DNA of 64,000 nt from Dehalobacter restrictus DSM 9455. GTDB taxonomy: Bacteria; Bacillota; Desulfitobacteriia; Desulfitobacteriales; Syntrophobotulaceae. The DNA is taken from contig NZ_CP007033.1 in assembly GCF_000512895.1 (NCBI RefSeq), positions 2,095,001 to 2,159,000 of the forward strand, given 5' to 3'. Of the stretch, positions 36,395 to 45,129 are shown piece by piece (within the stretch, counting starts at the first letter, position 1; every line of letters starts with the position of its first letter). Both the position numbers and the translations under genes were made by a program. A model generated the notes under the pieces. It saw only the letters and a program-made list of their open reading frames with translations, had not been told where the DNA came from and ran no database searches.

Positions 36395-36463
36395 CATGCC
36401 TTGAGTAGACAAAAAAGATGTCGGCTAAGCCTGGTTAGGCCTTGGCGGAAGGGCTTATTTCAG
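36395..36463 (+). repeat. Dispersed structured repeat, copy a
   Basis: It begins CATGCCTTGAGTAGACAAAA and contains GATGTC, CCTTGGCGGAAG and TTATTTCAG. It lies just beyond the 3' end of the FGE-like gene, in the otherwise empty 36074-36484 gap. Same orientation as the copies at 37480, 44901, 50541 and 52359. Confidence 0.6.
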
Positions 36464-36484
36464 GAAAAAGGCGGTACAGTGCTA

Positions 36485-37231
36485 TCAGATAGTTTTAGCC
36501 AAACGGAATCCCAAGTCATCAATGCAAAATGACGGATGACCACGGCGACGGCATGTAGCGCCGCATCCTCTAGCCGATTCGGCCCAACTCCCTCCACGAA
36601 AAATACGGTATGGACCATATGTTTTTTCATCATACAAATCCCAGCACCATTCCCATGAGTTTCCTAACATATCGTATAATCCCCATTTATTTGGCTCTTT
36701 TTTACCTACCTTGTGAATCCTGCTTTCCGAATTTTCACTGTACCAGGCAATATCCTGAATTTCCCCATACCTGTATCCAGTTGATCCCGCTTTACATGCA
36801 TACTGCCACTCTGCATCTGTTGGCAATCTGTATCCAACGGCATTCCAATCACAAAATACATTACTGCCATTGTGGTCAAAAGTATAACACTCTGTCAATC
36901 CACGTTCCTTTGAAAGCAGGTTGCAAAATGAAATAGCATCGTACCAAGATACATTCACCATTGGAATAGAATTCAACTCTACGTTGACCAGTGCTTTTTG
37001 GGTTATTACTCCATATAGACTTTTTGTCACAGGATATTTGGCAAGAAAAAAAGGTTTTATATCGACTTTTCTTTCTGTTTCTGTCAAATTGCCTTTTAGC
37101 CCAGGTATGCTCATTTTGGAATCTGTACTAATCCATTTCTGTTCATCCCAATAATCCCTTAAATGCTCCATACCACCAGGAATAGGTACCATCAGGCAAT
37201 CTAAATAATTCTTTATATTGCTATCCATCAA
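36485..37231 (-). CDS. Formylglycine-generating-enzyme/sulfatase-modifying-factor fold protein
   Basis: A 248-residue protein of the FGE-sulfatase family. Signatures: VPIPGG at the start, VNVSWYDAISFCNLLS, YRLPTDAEWQYACKAG, WGLYDMLGNSWEWCWD, and the terminal FRGGSWAESARGCGATCRRRG to GFRLAKT. It may oxidise cysteine or simply use the C-type-lectin-like fold for binding, as many bacterial members do. It has no reverse transcriptase nearby, so I do not call it a retroelement target. The 250 bases upstream contain a decayed reading frame (YKKDDVPTPEWTDEGKIL, minus strand near 37290-37390). Confidence 0.82.
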   Translation of the reverse strand: MMDSNIKNYLDCLMVPIPGGMEHLRDYWDEQKWISTDSKMSIPGLKGNLTETERKVDIKPFFLAKYPVTKSLYGVITQKALVNVELNSIPMVNVSWYDAISFCNLLSKERGLTECYTFDHNGSNVFCDWNAVGYRLPTDAEWQYACKAGSTGYRYGEIQDIAWYSENSESRIHKVGKKEPNKWGLYDMLGNSWEWCWDLYDEKTYGPYRIFRGGSWAESARGCGATCRRRGHPSFCIDDLGFRLAKTI

Positions 37232-37479
37232 TTAACTCCTATATTATGAATGTCATAAGCATACTTATGTTATTCTATCAAAATCTTACATCAATTCCAA
37301 ACAGCAAACCATCAATATCTTCCGGTTTCGCAGTATCTTTCCTTCGTCTGTCCATTCTGGAGTCGGAACATCATCTTTTTTATACTCTCAAGGGTTATCA
37401 GAATCAACCTTAAGACAAATACGCCACAATCCTCTATTCATCAGCCTTTCAGTCGTTCAATCCTTGCAACCGATTCTGT

Positions 37480-37533
37480 ATGCCTCGAGGATACAAAAAA
37501 GATGCCGTATTCCTCTGGTACCCCCTTGGCGGG
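37480..37533 (+). repeat. Dispersed structured repeat, copy b (cut by IS21)
   Basis: TATGCCTCGAGGATACAAAA through GATGCCGTATTCCTCTGG to CCCCCTTGGCGGG is identical to copy d at 50541 over its middle 39 bases. The right part is replaced by the IS21 left end. Confidence 0.65.
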
Positions 37534-37551
37534 TGCATATTTCGGACACAT

Positions 37552-37647
37552 CCGGACACCGATTCCGGCAGTATCCGGACAGCGTAACGGGCACATCCGG
37601 ACAGTAAAACGGAATTATCCGGACAGCATTTCGGCAGCATCCGGACA
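37552..37647 (+). repeat. IS21 left-end periodic repeats
   Basis: Five CCGGACA sites start at 37552, 37575, 37597, 37619 and 37641, 22-23 bases apart: the multiple transposase-binding sites typical of IS21 ends. Confidence 0.85.
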
Positions 37648-37708
37648 CCTTGTCGAGTTAGTAAGCTAACTGGTACCCTTTCTTTAGAAGAAAGAAAGGG
37701 GCAACACG

Positions 37709-39271
37709 ATGAGGAGGCTGGAAGTGCTGAAAGTCAAAGAAATCTTGAGATTAAAACATGAAGTCGGTCTATCCTTGAGAGAAATCGGAAAATCCTGCGA
37801 TTGCGGTAAATCCACCGTATCGGAAGTGCTTGAAAGAGCGGAAGATGCCGGAGTCACATGGCCCGTAACACTAACGGACAAACAATTGCTGTCACTACTT
37901 TATCCGCCGATAACCAGTAAACATACAATGCCCGAACCGGATATGGAATATGTTTTCTATGAGATGAAGCGAAGAAGTGTCACCCTGATGCTTCTCTGGG
38001 AAGAATATAAACATAAGCATCCTGACGGTATCATGTACACGCAGTTTTGCGACCGGTACCGTAAATTCAAGAAGGCCAATCAGCTCACCATGCATATCGA
38101 ACATAAAGCAGGCGAAGAAATGCAGGTCGACTGGGCCGGCCAAACCATGTCTTATGTGGATCCGGAAACCGGGGAAATCAAAACGGTTTACCTTTTTGTA
38201 GCGGTACTTCCGGCTAGTGCTTACCCCTTTGTCTATGCCTATGACGACATGAAGCTGCCGAATTGGATTGATGCTCATATCAGAGCGTATGAATACTATG
38301 GCGGTGTTCCGAAAGTGACGATCCCGGATAATACAAAGACTGCCGTCACCACACCTGACCGGTTCGATCCGGTGCTCAACAAGAGTTACAACGAAATGGG
38401 ACGATTTTACCGCACAACAATCATCCCAGCCCGGGCAGCCAAGCCAAAAGACAAAGCAGCGGATGAGAATATGGTCGGCAATGTCTCCAGAAAGATCATC
38501 GCGGCTTTAAGAAACACACAGTTTTTCAGCCTGTATGAGCTCAACCAGGCGATCAAAGAAGAACTGGCCAAGTTCATCGTGCGACCTTTTCAAAAGATGG
38601 AAGGTAACCGGGTAAGTGCCTTTGAAAAGATCGACAAACCTTGTTTACAGTCACTGCCTGCCGGGAAATATGAATTTGCCGAGTGGAAAGAGACCAAAAT
38701 CCAGTTCAATTACCATGTGGATTATGAGGGATTCTTCTACAGCGTCCCCTACACCTATGTTGGACAGAAATGTTCCATCCGGGCCACCTCCAAAACGATT
38801 GAAATTTATGTGAGCGGCGAAAGGATCGCCGTATTCCCAAGAAACCATAACCCTTACAAGCGGTATACGACACTGCCGGATCATATGCCGGAGGGACATA
38901 AAGCCGTCTCGGGCTGGAGTTCAGAGCGTTTTCTGTCCTGGGCCAAAACAATCGGTCCGAACACGCTGGAACTCATTAAACACGTCCTTGAAAGCCGGGA
39001 ATATCCGGTACAAACCTACCGGGCTTGTATGGGTATCATGAGACTGAGTAAAAGCTATCCATCTGAGTCTATGGAAAGAGCCAGTGAAGAAGCACTTGCT
39101 AAAAGGACGTATACTTTCAAGTACTTCAACATCATCCTGAAACAGGTAACCGCAAAAGTTCTAAAGGCTGACGATTGCAAGATCGTTGCACATGCTAACG
39201 TCCGAGGAAGCCGTTCCTACGCGGGAGGTGGCATCCACAGGCTGTGTAAAAACGTAGAGAATAATGGATAA
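37709..39271 (+). CDS. istA: IS21-family transposase IstA
   Basis: A 520-residue transposase with an N-terminal HTH (LREIGKSCDCGKSTVSEVL) and an rve integrase core beginning GEEMQVDWAGQTM (first catalytic Asp), with a second Asp in IPDNTKTAV and a Glu in the DENM/NRKI region. The last ten codons are not native: the IS1182 insertion at 39238 replaces the original end (…GGGIHA, stop overlapping istB) by RLCKNVENNG. It may still be active in cis with an intact IstB. Confidence 0.93.
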   Translation: MRRLEVLKVKEILRLKHEVGLSLREIGKSCDCGKSTVSEVLERAEDAGVTWPVTLTDKQLLSLLYPPITSKHTMPEPDMEYVFYEMKRRSVTLMLLWEEYKHKHPDGIMYTQFCDRYRKFKKANQLTMHIEHKAGEEMQVDWAGQTMSYVDPETGEIKTVYLFVAVLPASAYPFVYAYDDMKLPNWIDAHIRAYEYYGGVPKVTIPDNTKTAVTTPDRFDPVLNKSYNEMGRFYRTTIIPARAAKPKDKAADENMVGNVSRKIIAALRNTQFFSLYELNQAIKEELAKFIVRPFQKMEGNRVSAFEKIDKPCLQSLPAGKYEFAEWKETKIQFNYHVDYEGFFYSVPYTYVGQKCSIRATSKTIEIYVSGERIAVFPRNHNPYKRYTTLPDHMPEGHKAVSGWSSERFLSWAKTIGPNTLELIKHVLESREYPVQTYRACMGIMRLSKSYPSESMERASEEALAKRTYTFKYFNIILKQVTAKVLKADDCKIVAHANVRGSRSYAGGGIHRLCKNVENNG

Positions 39272-40823
39272 ATATGGTATAATTAAGTAAGAAAACCGAA
39301 TCATAAGGGGAATAATTATGCCATATAAAAACGGAATAAACCGCGAACAAATTACACTATTTCCGGAAAGCATAGATGATTATATAACAGAGGACAATGA
39401 GGTTCAGTTTATTGATGCATTTGTAGATAATATAGAAACAGAATTTAAGTATTCCAAAACAAGTGAAACGGGGCGCCCTCCATATAACCCAAAGGATCTG
39501 CTCAAACTATACCTGTATGGGTACATCAATGCCATAAGATCGAGTAGAAAGCTTGAAAAGGAATGTCATAGAAATCTAGAGGTAATGTGGCTTCTAAAGA
39601 GTCTAAGGCCGGATCACAAAACGATAGCAAACTTCAGGAAAGACAACAAAGAAGAAATTCCAAAAGTATTTAAAGAATTCACGCTGCTCTGTAAGAAACT
39701 ATCAATGTTTGGGGGAGAAATAGTATCGGTAGATGGAAGTAAATTTAAAGCAGTAAACTCAAAAAAACAAAACGTTGTAAAAGAAAAAGCTGTTGCAAGG
39801 ATAAAAGAAATTGAGAAGCAGATAAACGAATACCTGAAGGAAATTGAAGAAAATGATAAGAATGAAGAAGACACAAAAACGATAACGAAAGAAGAGCTGC
39901 AAGAGAGAATTGAGACAATTAAAAAACGCAAAGAAAAATATGAAACCCTAAAGGCTAAGATGGAAGAAACGGGAGAAACCCAAATATCAAGCACAGATCC
40001 AAACAGTAGACTAATGATGAACAACCGTAAAATGGAAGTCTGCTACAATATACAAACGATAGTAGATGAGAGAAACAAACTGATATTAGACTATAAAGTA
40101 ACAAATGAAGTAAGCGACATAAATCAACTGTCTATCATGGCATTAAAAGCGCAGGACATACTGCAAACTGAAAACATAGATGTTTTAGCAGACAAAGGAT
40201 ATTACAAGTCAACTGAAATCAAAGCCTGTATAGATAATGGAATGGTTCCCTACGTATCCAAGCCAGAAGTAAGTGGCGGAAAAGGCTATAAGCTCGAGAA
40301 ATTTGAGTACATAAAAGAAAAAGACATATACATATGTCCAGGGAAGCAAGAACTAACATACAGAAAACAAACAAATAAAAACGGTAAGATAATAAGGAGC
40401 TATTACACAAAAGGTTGTAAATATTGCAAAATCAGAAGTCAGTGCACAGAAAATAAGACCGGAAGAGAAATTCAGAGATGGGAACATGAAGAAATATTAG
40501 AAGAAATGCAAAAACGATTAAAGGAAAATGCAGAAAAGTATTTCTTGAGAAGATGTTTATCTGAACATCCATTTGGAACAATAAAACGGACAATGAATGC
40601 AGCATATTTGCTGATGAAAGGCTTTGAAAAAGTAGAAGTTGAAATCAGTTTGATAATGCTGTCTTATAATATTAAAAGAGTAATAAACATACTGGGAGTA
40701 AAGAAATTGATTGAAGTACTGGGGTAAAAGACCTTTGTATTTTTATATTTGTAGTACAACAAGAGCAATTATTGGTAAATCAATTTTATAACTGTAAATT
40801 AAGGATGAGTTTTTACACGGTCT
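39238..40823 (+). mobile_element. IS1182-family element
   Basis: 1,586 bases with terminal inverted repeats CAGGCTGTGTAAAAAC and CAGACCGTGTAAAAAC (two mismatches) and a 4-bp target duplication TCCA (39234-39237 and 40824-40827). It inserted into the istA-istB junction and separated the istB ribosome site from its ATG. Confidence 0.88.
39318..40727 (+). CDS. IS1182-family transposase
   Basis: A 469-residue DDE transposase. N-terminal DUF772-like region (IDAFVDNIETEF, GRPPYNPKDLLKLYLYGY), catalytic Asp in SVDGSKFKAVNSK, second in DVLADKGYYKSTEIKAC, and the C-terminal EHPFGTIKRTMNAAYLLMKGFEKVEVEISL. An AAGGGGAAT ribosome site precedes ATG. It appears intact. Confidence 0.93.
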   Translation: MPYKNGINREQITLFPESIDDYITEDNEVQFIDAFVDNIETEFKYSKTSETGRPPYNPKDLLKLYLYGYINAIRSSRKLEKECHRNLEVMWLLKSLRPDHKTIANFRKDNKEEIPKVFKEFTLLCKKLSMFGGEIVSVDGSKFKAVNSKKQNVVKEKAVARIKEIEKQINEYLKEIEENDKNEEDTKTITKEELQERIETIKKRKEKYETLKAKMEETGETQISSTDPNSRLMMNNRKMEVCYNIQTIVDERNKLILDYKVTNEVSDINQLSIMALKAQDILQTENIDVLADKGYYKSTEIKACIDNGMVPYVSKPEVSGGKGYKLEKFEYIKEKDIYICPGKQELTYRKQTNKNGKIIRSYYTKGCKYCKIRSQCTENKTGREIQRWEHEEILEEMQKRLKENAEKYFLRRCLSEHPFGTIKRTMNAAYLLMKGFEKVEVEISLIMLSYNIKRVINILGVKKLIEVLG

Positions 40824-41040
40824 GTCCATGCTTAACAATCCTACCGTGGAGAAACTGAAAAGTTTAAAGCTAAAAGTCATGGCCGAAATGGTCAGTGATC
40901 CGGATGTCCATTTAAGAGAGCTTTCCTTCGAAGACCGGCTGGGACTCATGGTAGAACGCGAGGTAAGCGCTTAACAACAGAGTGCCTTTAAATATCAATT
41001 CAAATAAGCTATAATGGCAATCCTCAACCGGAGCGGCGAA

Positions 41041-42582
41041 TCATTTTTTACACTCTTCCTGTACTCGAGGCGACCAAGGCATCAGTTCTTCCAAAGCCTC
41101 CGGATTATTTCGATAATCTGTATCCGGCATGTACATGAGCAGATAGCTCAGGTATGTATAGACACTAAGCCCATTCGCCTTAGCGGTCTCCACAATACTG
41201 TACACAGCAGCGCTTGCGGAGGCACCCTTTGGGGTATCGGCAAATAGCCAGTTTTTTCTTCCTAGAGTAAAGGGACGGATGCTGTTTTCGGCCGCGTTAT
41301 TGGAAATGGAACACCTTCCATCAAGTAGGTAGTTCTCCATATACTGTTTCTGGTTCTTTGCATAGGTCACTGCTTTGCCGAGGGCAGAGCTCTGCAGTAT
41401 ATGGAGGGAGTCCAGCCAGCACCAAAAGGCATCTAGAACCGGCCTTTCCAGCTCAAGACGCTTGGCATATTTTTCTTCCGATGTAAGTTCGGACAGCCCA
41501 TCTTCGATTTTAAACAGCCGATTGCAATAATCCCGACCGATTTCCGCATTTGTTAGCGGAGAATCTTTCGCCCGGTTATCCGGGATGGCCTCTATGAACT
41601 TGCGGCGGAGGTGAGCCCAGCAGCCGCATCGAACAATTTCTGCCAGCTTATTGTATCCTGAGTATCCGTCGCTGTGCAGGAACCCGCTGAATCCCTTCAG
41701 ATATTCGGCGGCATTTTCGCCGCTTCTTGTTGTCCTGTAGTCATACAGGATAATGGGCTCCTTCCCGTCTTCTCTAGTACGGTACAGCCACATGTAAGAC
41801 TTGGACTGTGGCCTTCGGCCATTCTCCTTCAATACTTGGACCGGTGATTCATCACAATGGAGGACATCTCGCTTCAGGAGCTGTTCCCGAAGGTATCTGG
41901 TAACGGGATACAGGTAATCCTGTGAGCACCGGATGATCCAGTTGGCCATCGTCGCCCTTGAGAGGGAAAAACCAAGCTGCTCCCAGTCCTTTTCCTGGCG
42001 GTAGAGTGGCATGGCATTCACGTACTTCTGGTACATGACATTTGCTACCGTGCTGGGCGATGCCAGAGAATGATGCATGAGAGAAGATGGTGTCAGTGCT
42101 TTTTCTATATAAGGTGTATCCGTATGCTTGCATTTGAGACACTCATAGGACATTCGCACATACCGGATAATCTGCAATTTTGGTGGAATGTATTCCAGTT
42201 CCTCACGGACGGTCTCTTTACCAATCGGCTTGAGCGTGACTCCGCAGTTGCCGCAGTAAAGATCTTCCTCGGGAATCTCACATAAGATTTCTTTGACAGG
42301 AAGATCCTTAAGTAATACCTCCCGTTTCGTTTTAGCCTTTCGCCGCTTATAGCCGTTTACGTCCTTTACGACGGGTTCAGGGACATGAGGATCGGCTTCT
42401 AACTCTGCCTCATTGAACAGGCTAAGTTGGTCACTGATTTCCTCACGCGGCGTTTTTTCACTGGAACTGCCAAATTTCCCTTTGCGGAGAAGGAGCACCA
42501 TCTCGGTAAGGTTACTTACCTGCTGTTCCAGGCTCTTTATTGTATTTTCCAGCTGCTCGATGTAGGTGTCCTTTGAAACCAT
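41041..42582 (-). CDS. tnpC: IS66 transposase (TnpC)
   Basis: A 513-residue IS66 transposase. N-terminal coiled coil (YIEQLENTIKSLEQQVSNLTEMV), zinc ribbon (CGNCG … CLKC), and the DDE core with DVLHCDESPVQVLKENGR, the LHSDGYSGYNKL segment and NNAAENSIRPFTLGRKNWLF. It ends with the usual IS66 C-terminal domain. Full length. Confidence 0.95.
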   Translation of the reverse strand: MVSKDTYIEQLENTIKSLEQQVSNLTEMVLLLRKGKFGSSSEKTPREEISDQLSLFNEAELEADPHVPEPVVKDVNGYKRRKAKTKREVLLKDLPVKEILCEIPEEDLYCGNCGVTLKPIGKETVREELEYIPPKLQIIRYVRMSYECLKCKHTDTPYIEKALTPSSLMHHSLASPSTVANVMYQKYVNAMPLYRQEKDWEQLGFSLSRATMANWIIRCSQDYLYPVTRYLREQLLKRDVLHCDESPVQVLKENGRRPQSKSYMWLYRTREDGKEPIILYDYRTTRSGENAAEYLKGFSGFLHSDGYSGYNKLAEIVRCGCWAHLRRKFIEAIPDNRAKDSPLTNAEIGRDYCNRLFKIEDGLSELTSEEKYAKRLELERPVLDAFWCWLDSLHILQSSALGKAVTYAKNQKQYMENYLLDGRCSISNNAAENSIRPFTLGRKNWLFADTPKGASASAAVYSIVETAKANGLSVYTYLSYLLMYMPDTDYRNNPEALEELMPWSPRVQEECKK

Positions 42583-42676
42583 AAAACGGCTTTTCTCCCA
42601 ACGGTTTTTATGGTTTTATTATACCACAAAAATGGGCTAAAATCCAGTAAATACGGCACTTTCAGCCGTTTTAACC

Positions 42677-43033
42677 TCAGCAAAAAGCGCCTGGTTTCAC
42701 CTTCTTTATGGCTCTTGGCTGATCTATCTCCAGACCTTCCATCAGCCACTTGAACTCCTGCCATGTAAGAGACCTCACCTGATCTGCAGACCTGGGCCAT
42801 TTAAAGTTTCCGTTTTCGAGGCGCTTATAAAGAAGTACAAATCCGTCGCCTTCCCAGAGCAAGGCTTTGATACGATTCCGACGCTTGCCACAGAACAGAT
42901 AGAGACTGGATGCGAAAGGATCAATGCCGAAGGTTTCCTGGACAAGGGCTGCTAGTCCGTCAATAGATTTACGCATATCCGTATAACCGCAAGCGATGTA
43001 GATCTCTTTTGCTGCTGTAATGTCTCCTAACAT
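42677..43033 (-). CDS. tnpB: IS66 accessory protein TnpB
   Basis: A 118-residue protein with the IS66 Orf2 signature: YIACGYTDMRKSIDGLAALV near the N-terminus, LYLFCGKRRNRIKALLWEGDGFVLLYKRLE, then the RSADQVRSLTWQEFKWLMEGL end. Required with TnpA for transposition of IS66 elements. It overlaps tnpA by seven bases. Confidence 0.95.
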   Translation of the reverse strand: MLGDITAAKEIYIACGYTDMRKSIDGLAALVQETFGIDPFASSLYLFCGKRRNRIKALLWEGDGFVLLYKRLENGNFKWPRSADQVRSLTWQEFKWLMEGLEIDQPRAIKKVKPGAFC

Positions 43034-43383
43034 AGAGATTTTAAAGCTAGCAAAACGGCTTCAAGAGTTTTTTGGGATGTTCCTTCCTTGACTTCAACCG
43101 TTGCGGATGGAAGATGAATGATGACGGCAGCACCAGTTCTTAATGTATCCACATGAAGTTTTGCAAATTCGACGGGCTTCTTGTTTTCAGGCTGTGTAGT
43201 CGGAAGTTGATGTAAATATGCTTTCATGCGGATTTGTTTCAGCCAGTAGTAGTATGCCGATTCACTTATATTATTCTGTTGACACCAAGATTTTACGGTC
43301 ATACCACTAGCCTGAAATTCCTTAATCAACCGCACCCACTGTTCCATACGGAACTGGATTTTAACTGGGGTTATTTCATCCAT
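43027..43383 (-). CDS. tnpA: IS66 accessory protein TnpA
   Basis: A 118-residue protein with an N-terminal HTH (MEQWVRLIKEFQASGMTVKSWCQQNNISESAYYYWLK), as in IS66 Orf1/TnpA proteins, and a short beta-rich C-terminus (AVIIHLPSATVEV). First gene of the IS66 operon. Confidence 0.9.
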   Translation of the reverse strand: MDEITPVKIQFRMEQWVRLIKEFQASGMTVKSWCQQNNISESAYYYWLKQIRMKAYLHQLPTTQPENKKPVEFAKLHVDTLRTGAAVIIHLPSATVEVKEGTSQKTLEAVLLALKSLC

Positions 43384-44352
43384 TGTGATCCCTCCACTAT
43401 CGTATTTCAGAGTACTTGAAAAACTTGAAAAACTCTGAAAACTTTGAAGTCTATTATCACATGGATCACCTTTTTACATAAGGCACTCTGTTGTTAAGCG
43501 CTTACAACGCGAGTGGTTGTCAAAGAAAAATGCCCGGATCGGGAGGCTCTTGCGCCAGGCTACGCTTGGCATGGATGCTTGCATTGAGGATATCGACTAC
43601 ACCGTCGATCGTACTATTGACAAAAAGGTTATCCAAACCCTGGCGACGTGCGCTTTCATCGAACAAAAACTTAACGTTGTAATTTCCGGCAAAACGGGAA
43701 GCGGTAAATCGTACATCGCCTGCGCCTTAGGGAATAGTGCCTGTCGGCAGGGTTATCCTGCTAAATACTTCCGAATGCCTGAATTACTTTTAGAAATTCA
43801 GGAAGCCAAACAGGAAAACCGGTATAGCCGGTATATGTCAAGCCTTCAAAACATCAAGCTCCTGATCCTAGACGACATTGGTCTGAAAGCTTACTCGCTT
43901 GAAGAAAGCCGAGACATCCTGGAAATCGCTGAAAGCCGTTACAACAAAGGTTCTATGGTGCTATCCGGCCAGGTTTCTCATACACAGTGGTATGATCTGT
44001 TCCCGGATCCAACAATTGCTGATGCCATTATGGACCGTGTGATTCATAATGCGTACATCCTGCCTTTGGATTCCAAAATATCTATGAGAGAAGTGACTGC
44101 CAAAAAGATGATCAAGGATCTGTCGTTTTAGAAAACAGGTTGTGGATAGTGCCGCTTTGGGGACAACCCTGCGCTTACGCTCCAGGTTGACCACAAAGCT
44201 TGGACAGGCAGCATGGGGTATTCCTTAAAAGAGCCTGACCACACTCTCCACAACCACGACGGCGAAGGTTCTTGTTGACCATATCCATAATTTGGGGTAT
44301 GCTTCAAGGCATTGGGGCTACTACAAATTACATGAACAACTAACCGACAAAG

Positions 44353-44426
44353 TGTCCGGATGTTCCCGGTTTACTGTCCGGATAATTCCGGAACGGTGTC
44401 CGGATGCCTCCGGAATGCCTGTCCGG
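44353..44426 (+). repeat. IS21 right-end periodic repeats
   Basis: Four TGTCCGG sites start at 44353, 44375, 44397 and 44420, 22-23 bases apart and inverted relative to those at the left end. Confidence 0.85.
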
Positions 44427-44443
44427 ATACGCCGAAATACGCA

Positions 44444-44836
44444 AATACCGAGAGGTTTTTAAAAGCCTCCATCGGCTGGATCAGATACAAGCCTCTCTTG
44501 CTTTATATTACGCAAAGAGCTAATTACGAGACAGAAATCGCAAAAATGAAAAAGAACTTAGAAAATGTCATCCCTAAAATTTGTGATTATTTTGAGAATG
44601 ATGACTTTAAAGCTATATTGACTGAGCTGGAATTTTATCATACGCATGTGCAAGAGCATTATAATGATTTTGAAAATACGAAGTCGGCTTGGCTAAAAAT
44701 AATAAAATTTCTCAAAAATACTGAAAAAGTATACACAGAAAAAAGTTGTCCTCAGAAAAAGGGGAGATATCCACAAGTCAAAGGAACGGATTTGCCTATC
44801 GGCGCATCGTTTATGACTGTAAAATGGCCCAATTGA
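44444..44836 (+). pseudogene. Hypothetical protein fragment truncated by IS21
   Basis: The open frame continues from the IS21 right end to a stop at 44836. A first ATG outside the element is at 44546 (MKKNLENVIPKICDYF…), giving about 96 residues of charged helical protein. No family recognised and no clear ribosome site, so it is most likely a 3' remnant. Confidence 0.45.
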
Positions 44837-44900
44837 ATACGATATTTGCTATGATATGTATACTTCACTTATTCTTTCGACAAAAGACAACAAATTTCGA

Positions 44901-44970
44901 CATGCCTTGAGGATACAATAATGATATCGTGAAGACCCATTGGTTCCTTGGTGGAAGTGTATTTTTAAGA
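44901..44970 (+). repeat. Dispersed structured repeat, copy c
   Basis: CATGCCTTGAGGATACAATA, then GATATC, TTCCTTGGTGGAAG and TGTATTTTTAAG. It lies in the gap between the orphan fragment and the subtilase gene end; the rest of 44837-45129 is AT-rich and empty. Confidence 0.6.
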
Positions 44971-45129
44971 AAAACAAAGATTATTCATCTCTTTTCTTCC
45001 AGCTTTATGGTGATATACAGCGCAAACTCTACTGAAATATATGATACAAATTTAAGAACAATATAAGAATGATCAAATATACTACCTGAAATAAATTAAC
45101 TGGATTTTACTTAAACTCAATATCTTCAT

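Larger units (their letters stand above)
40963..43505 (-). mobile_element. IS66-family element
   Basis: 2,543 bases with perfect 24-bp terminal inverted repeats beginning GTAAGCGCTTAACAACAG and an 8-bp target duplication AACGCGAG (40955-40962 and 43506-43513), the duplication length known for IS66. It carries tnpA, tnpB and tnpC on the minus strand, inside istB. Confidence 0.95.
40827..44131 (+). pseudogene. istB: IstB ATPase split by an IS66 element
   Basis: Codons 1-45 lie at 40827-40962 (MLNNPTVEKLKSLKLKVM… to GLMVERE). The rest lies at 43514-44131 (WLSKKNARIGRLLRQ onward). Removing the IS66 and one TSD copy joins GLMVERE to WLSKKNA in frame, giving an intact IstB of about 250 residues with Walker A GKTGSGKS and Walker B LLILDDIG. 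IstB is the AAA+ helper of IstA. Its ribosome site GGGAGG is displaced by the IS1182 copy, so expression is doubly blocked. Confidence 0.9.
37534..44443 (+). mobile_element. IS21-family element interrupted by IS1182 and IS66 elements
   Basis: The ends are TGCATATTTCGGACACATCC (left) and the complement of TGCGTATTTCGGCGTATCC (right), followed inward by periodic CCGGACA sites. It contains istA and istB. An IS1182 element sits between the two genes and an IS66 element sits inside istB. No matching target duplication is visible at the outer ends, so one flank may have been rearranged. The left end lies inside dispersed repeat copy b. Without the insertions the element is about 2.8 kb. Confidence 0.88.

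Noticed and set aside
36485-37231. FGE-fold protein as the variable target of a diversity-generating retroelement
   Set aside because: No reverse transcriptase, template repeat or adenine-biased variable repeat is present nearby.
37541-37650. Regular 22-bp repeats that resemble a CRISPR array
   Set aside because: Only the 7-base CCGGACA core repeats, it occurs inverted at 44353-44426, and both sets flank istA/istB: these are IS21 terminal binding sites.
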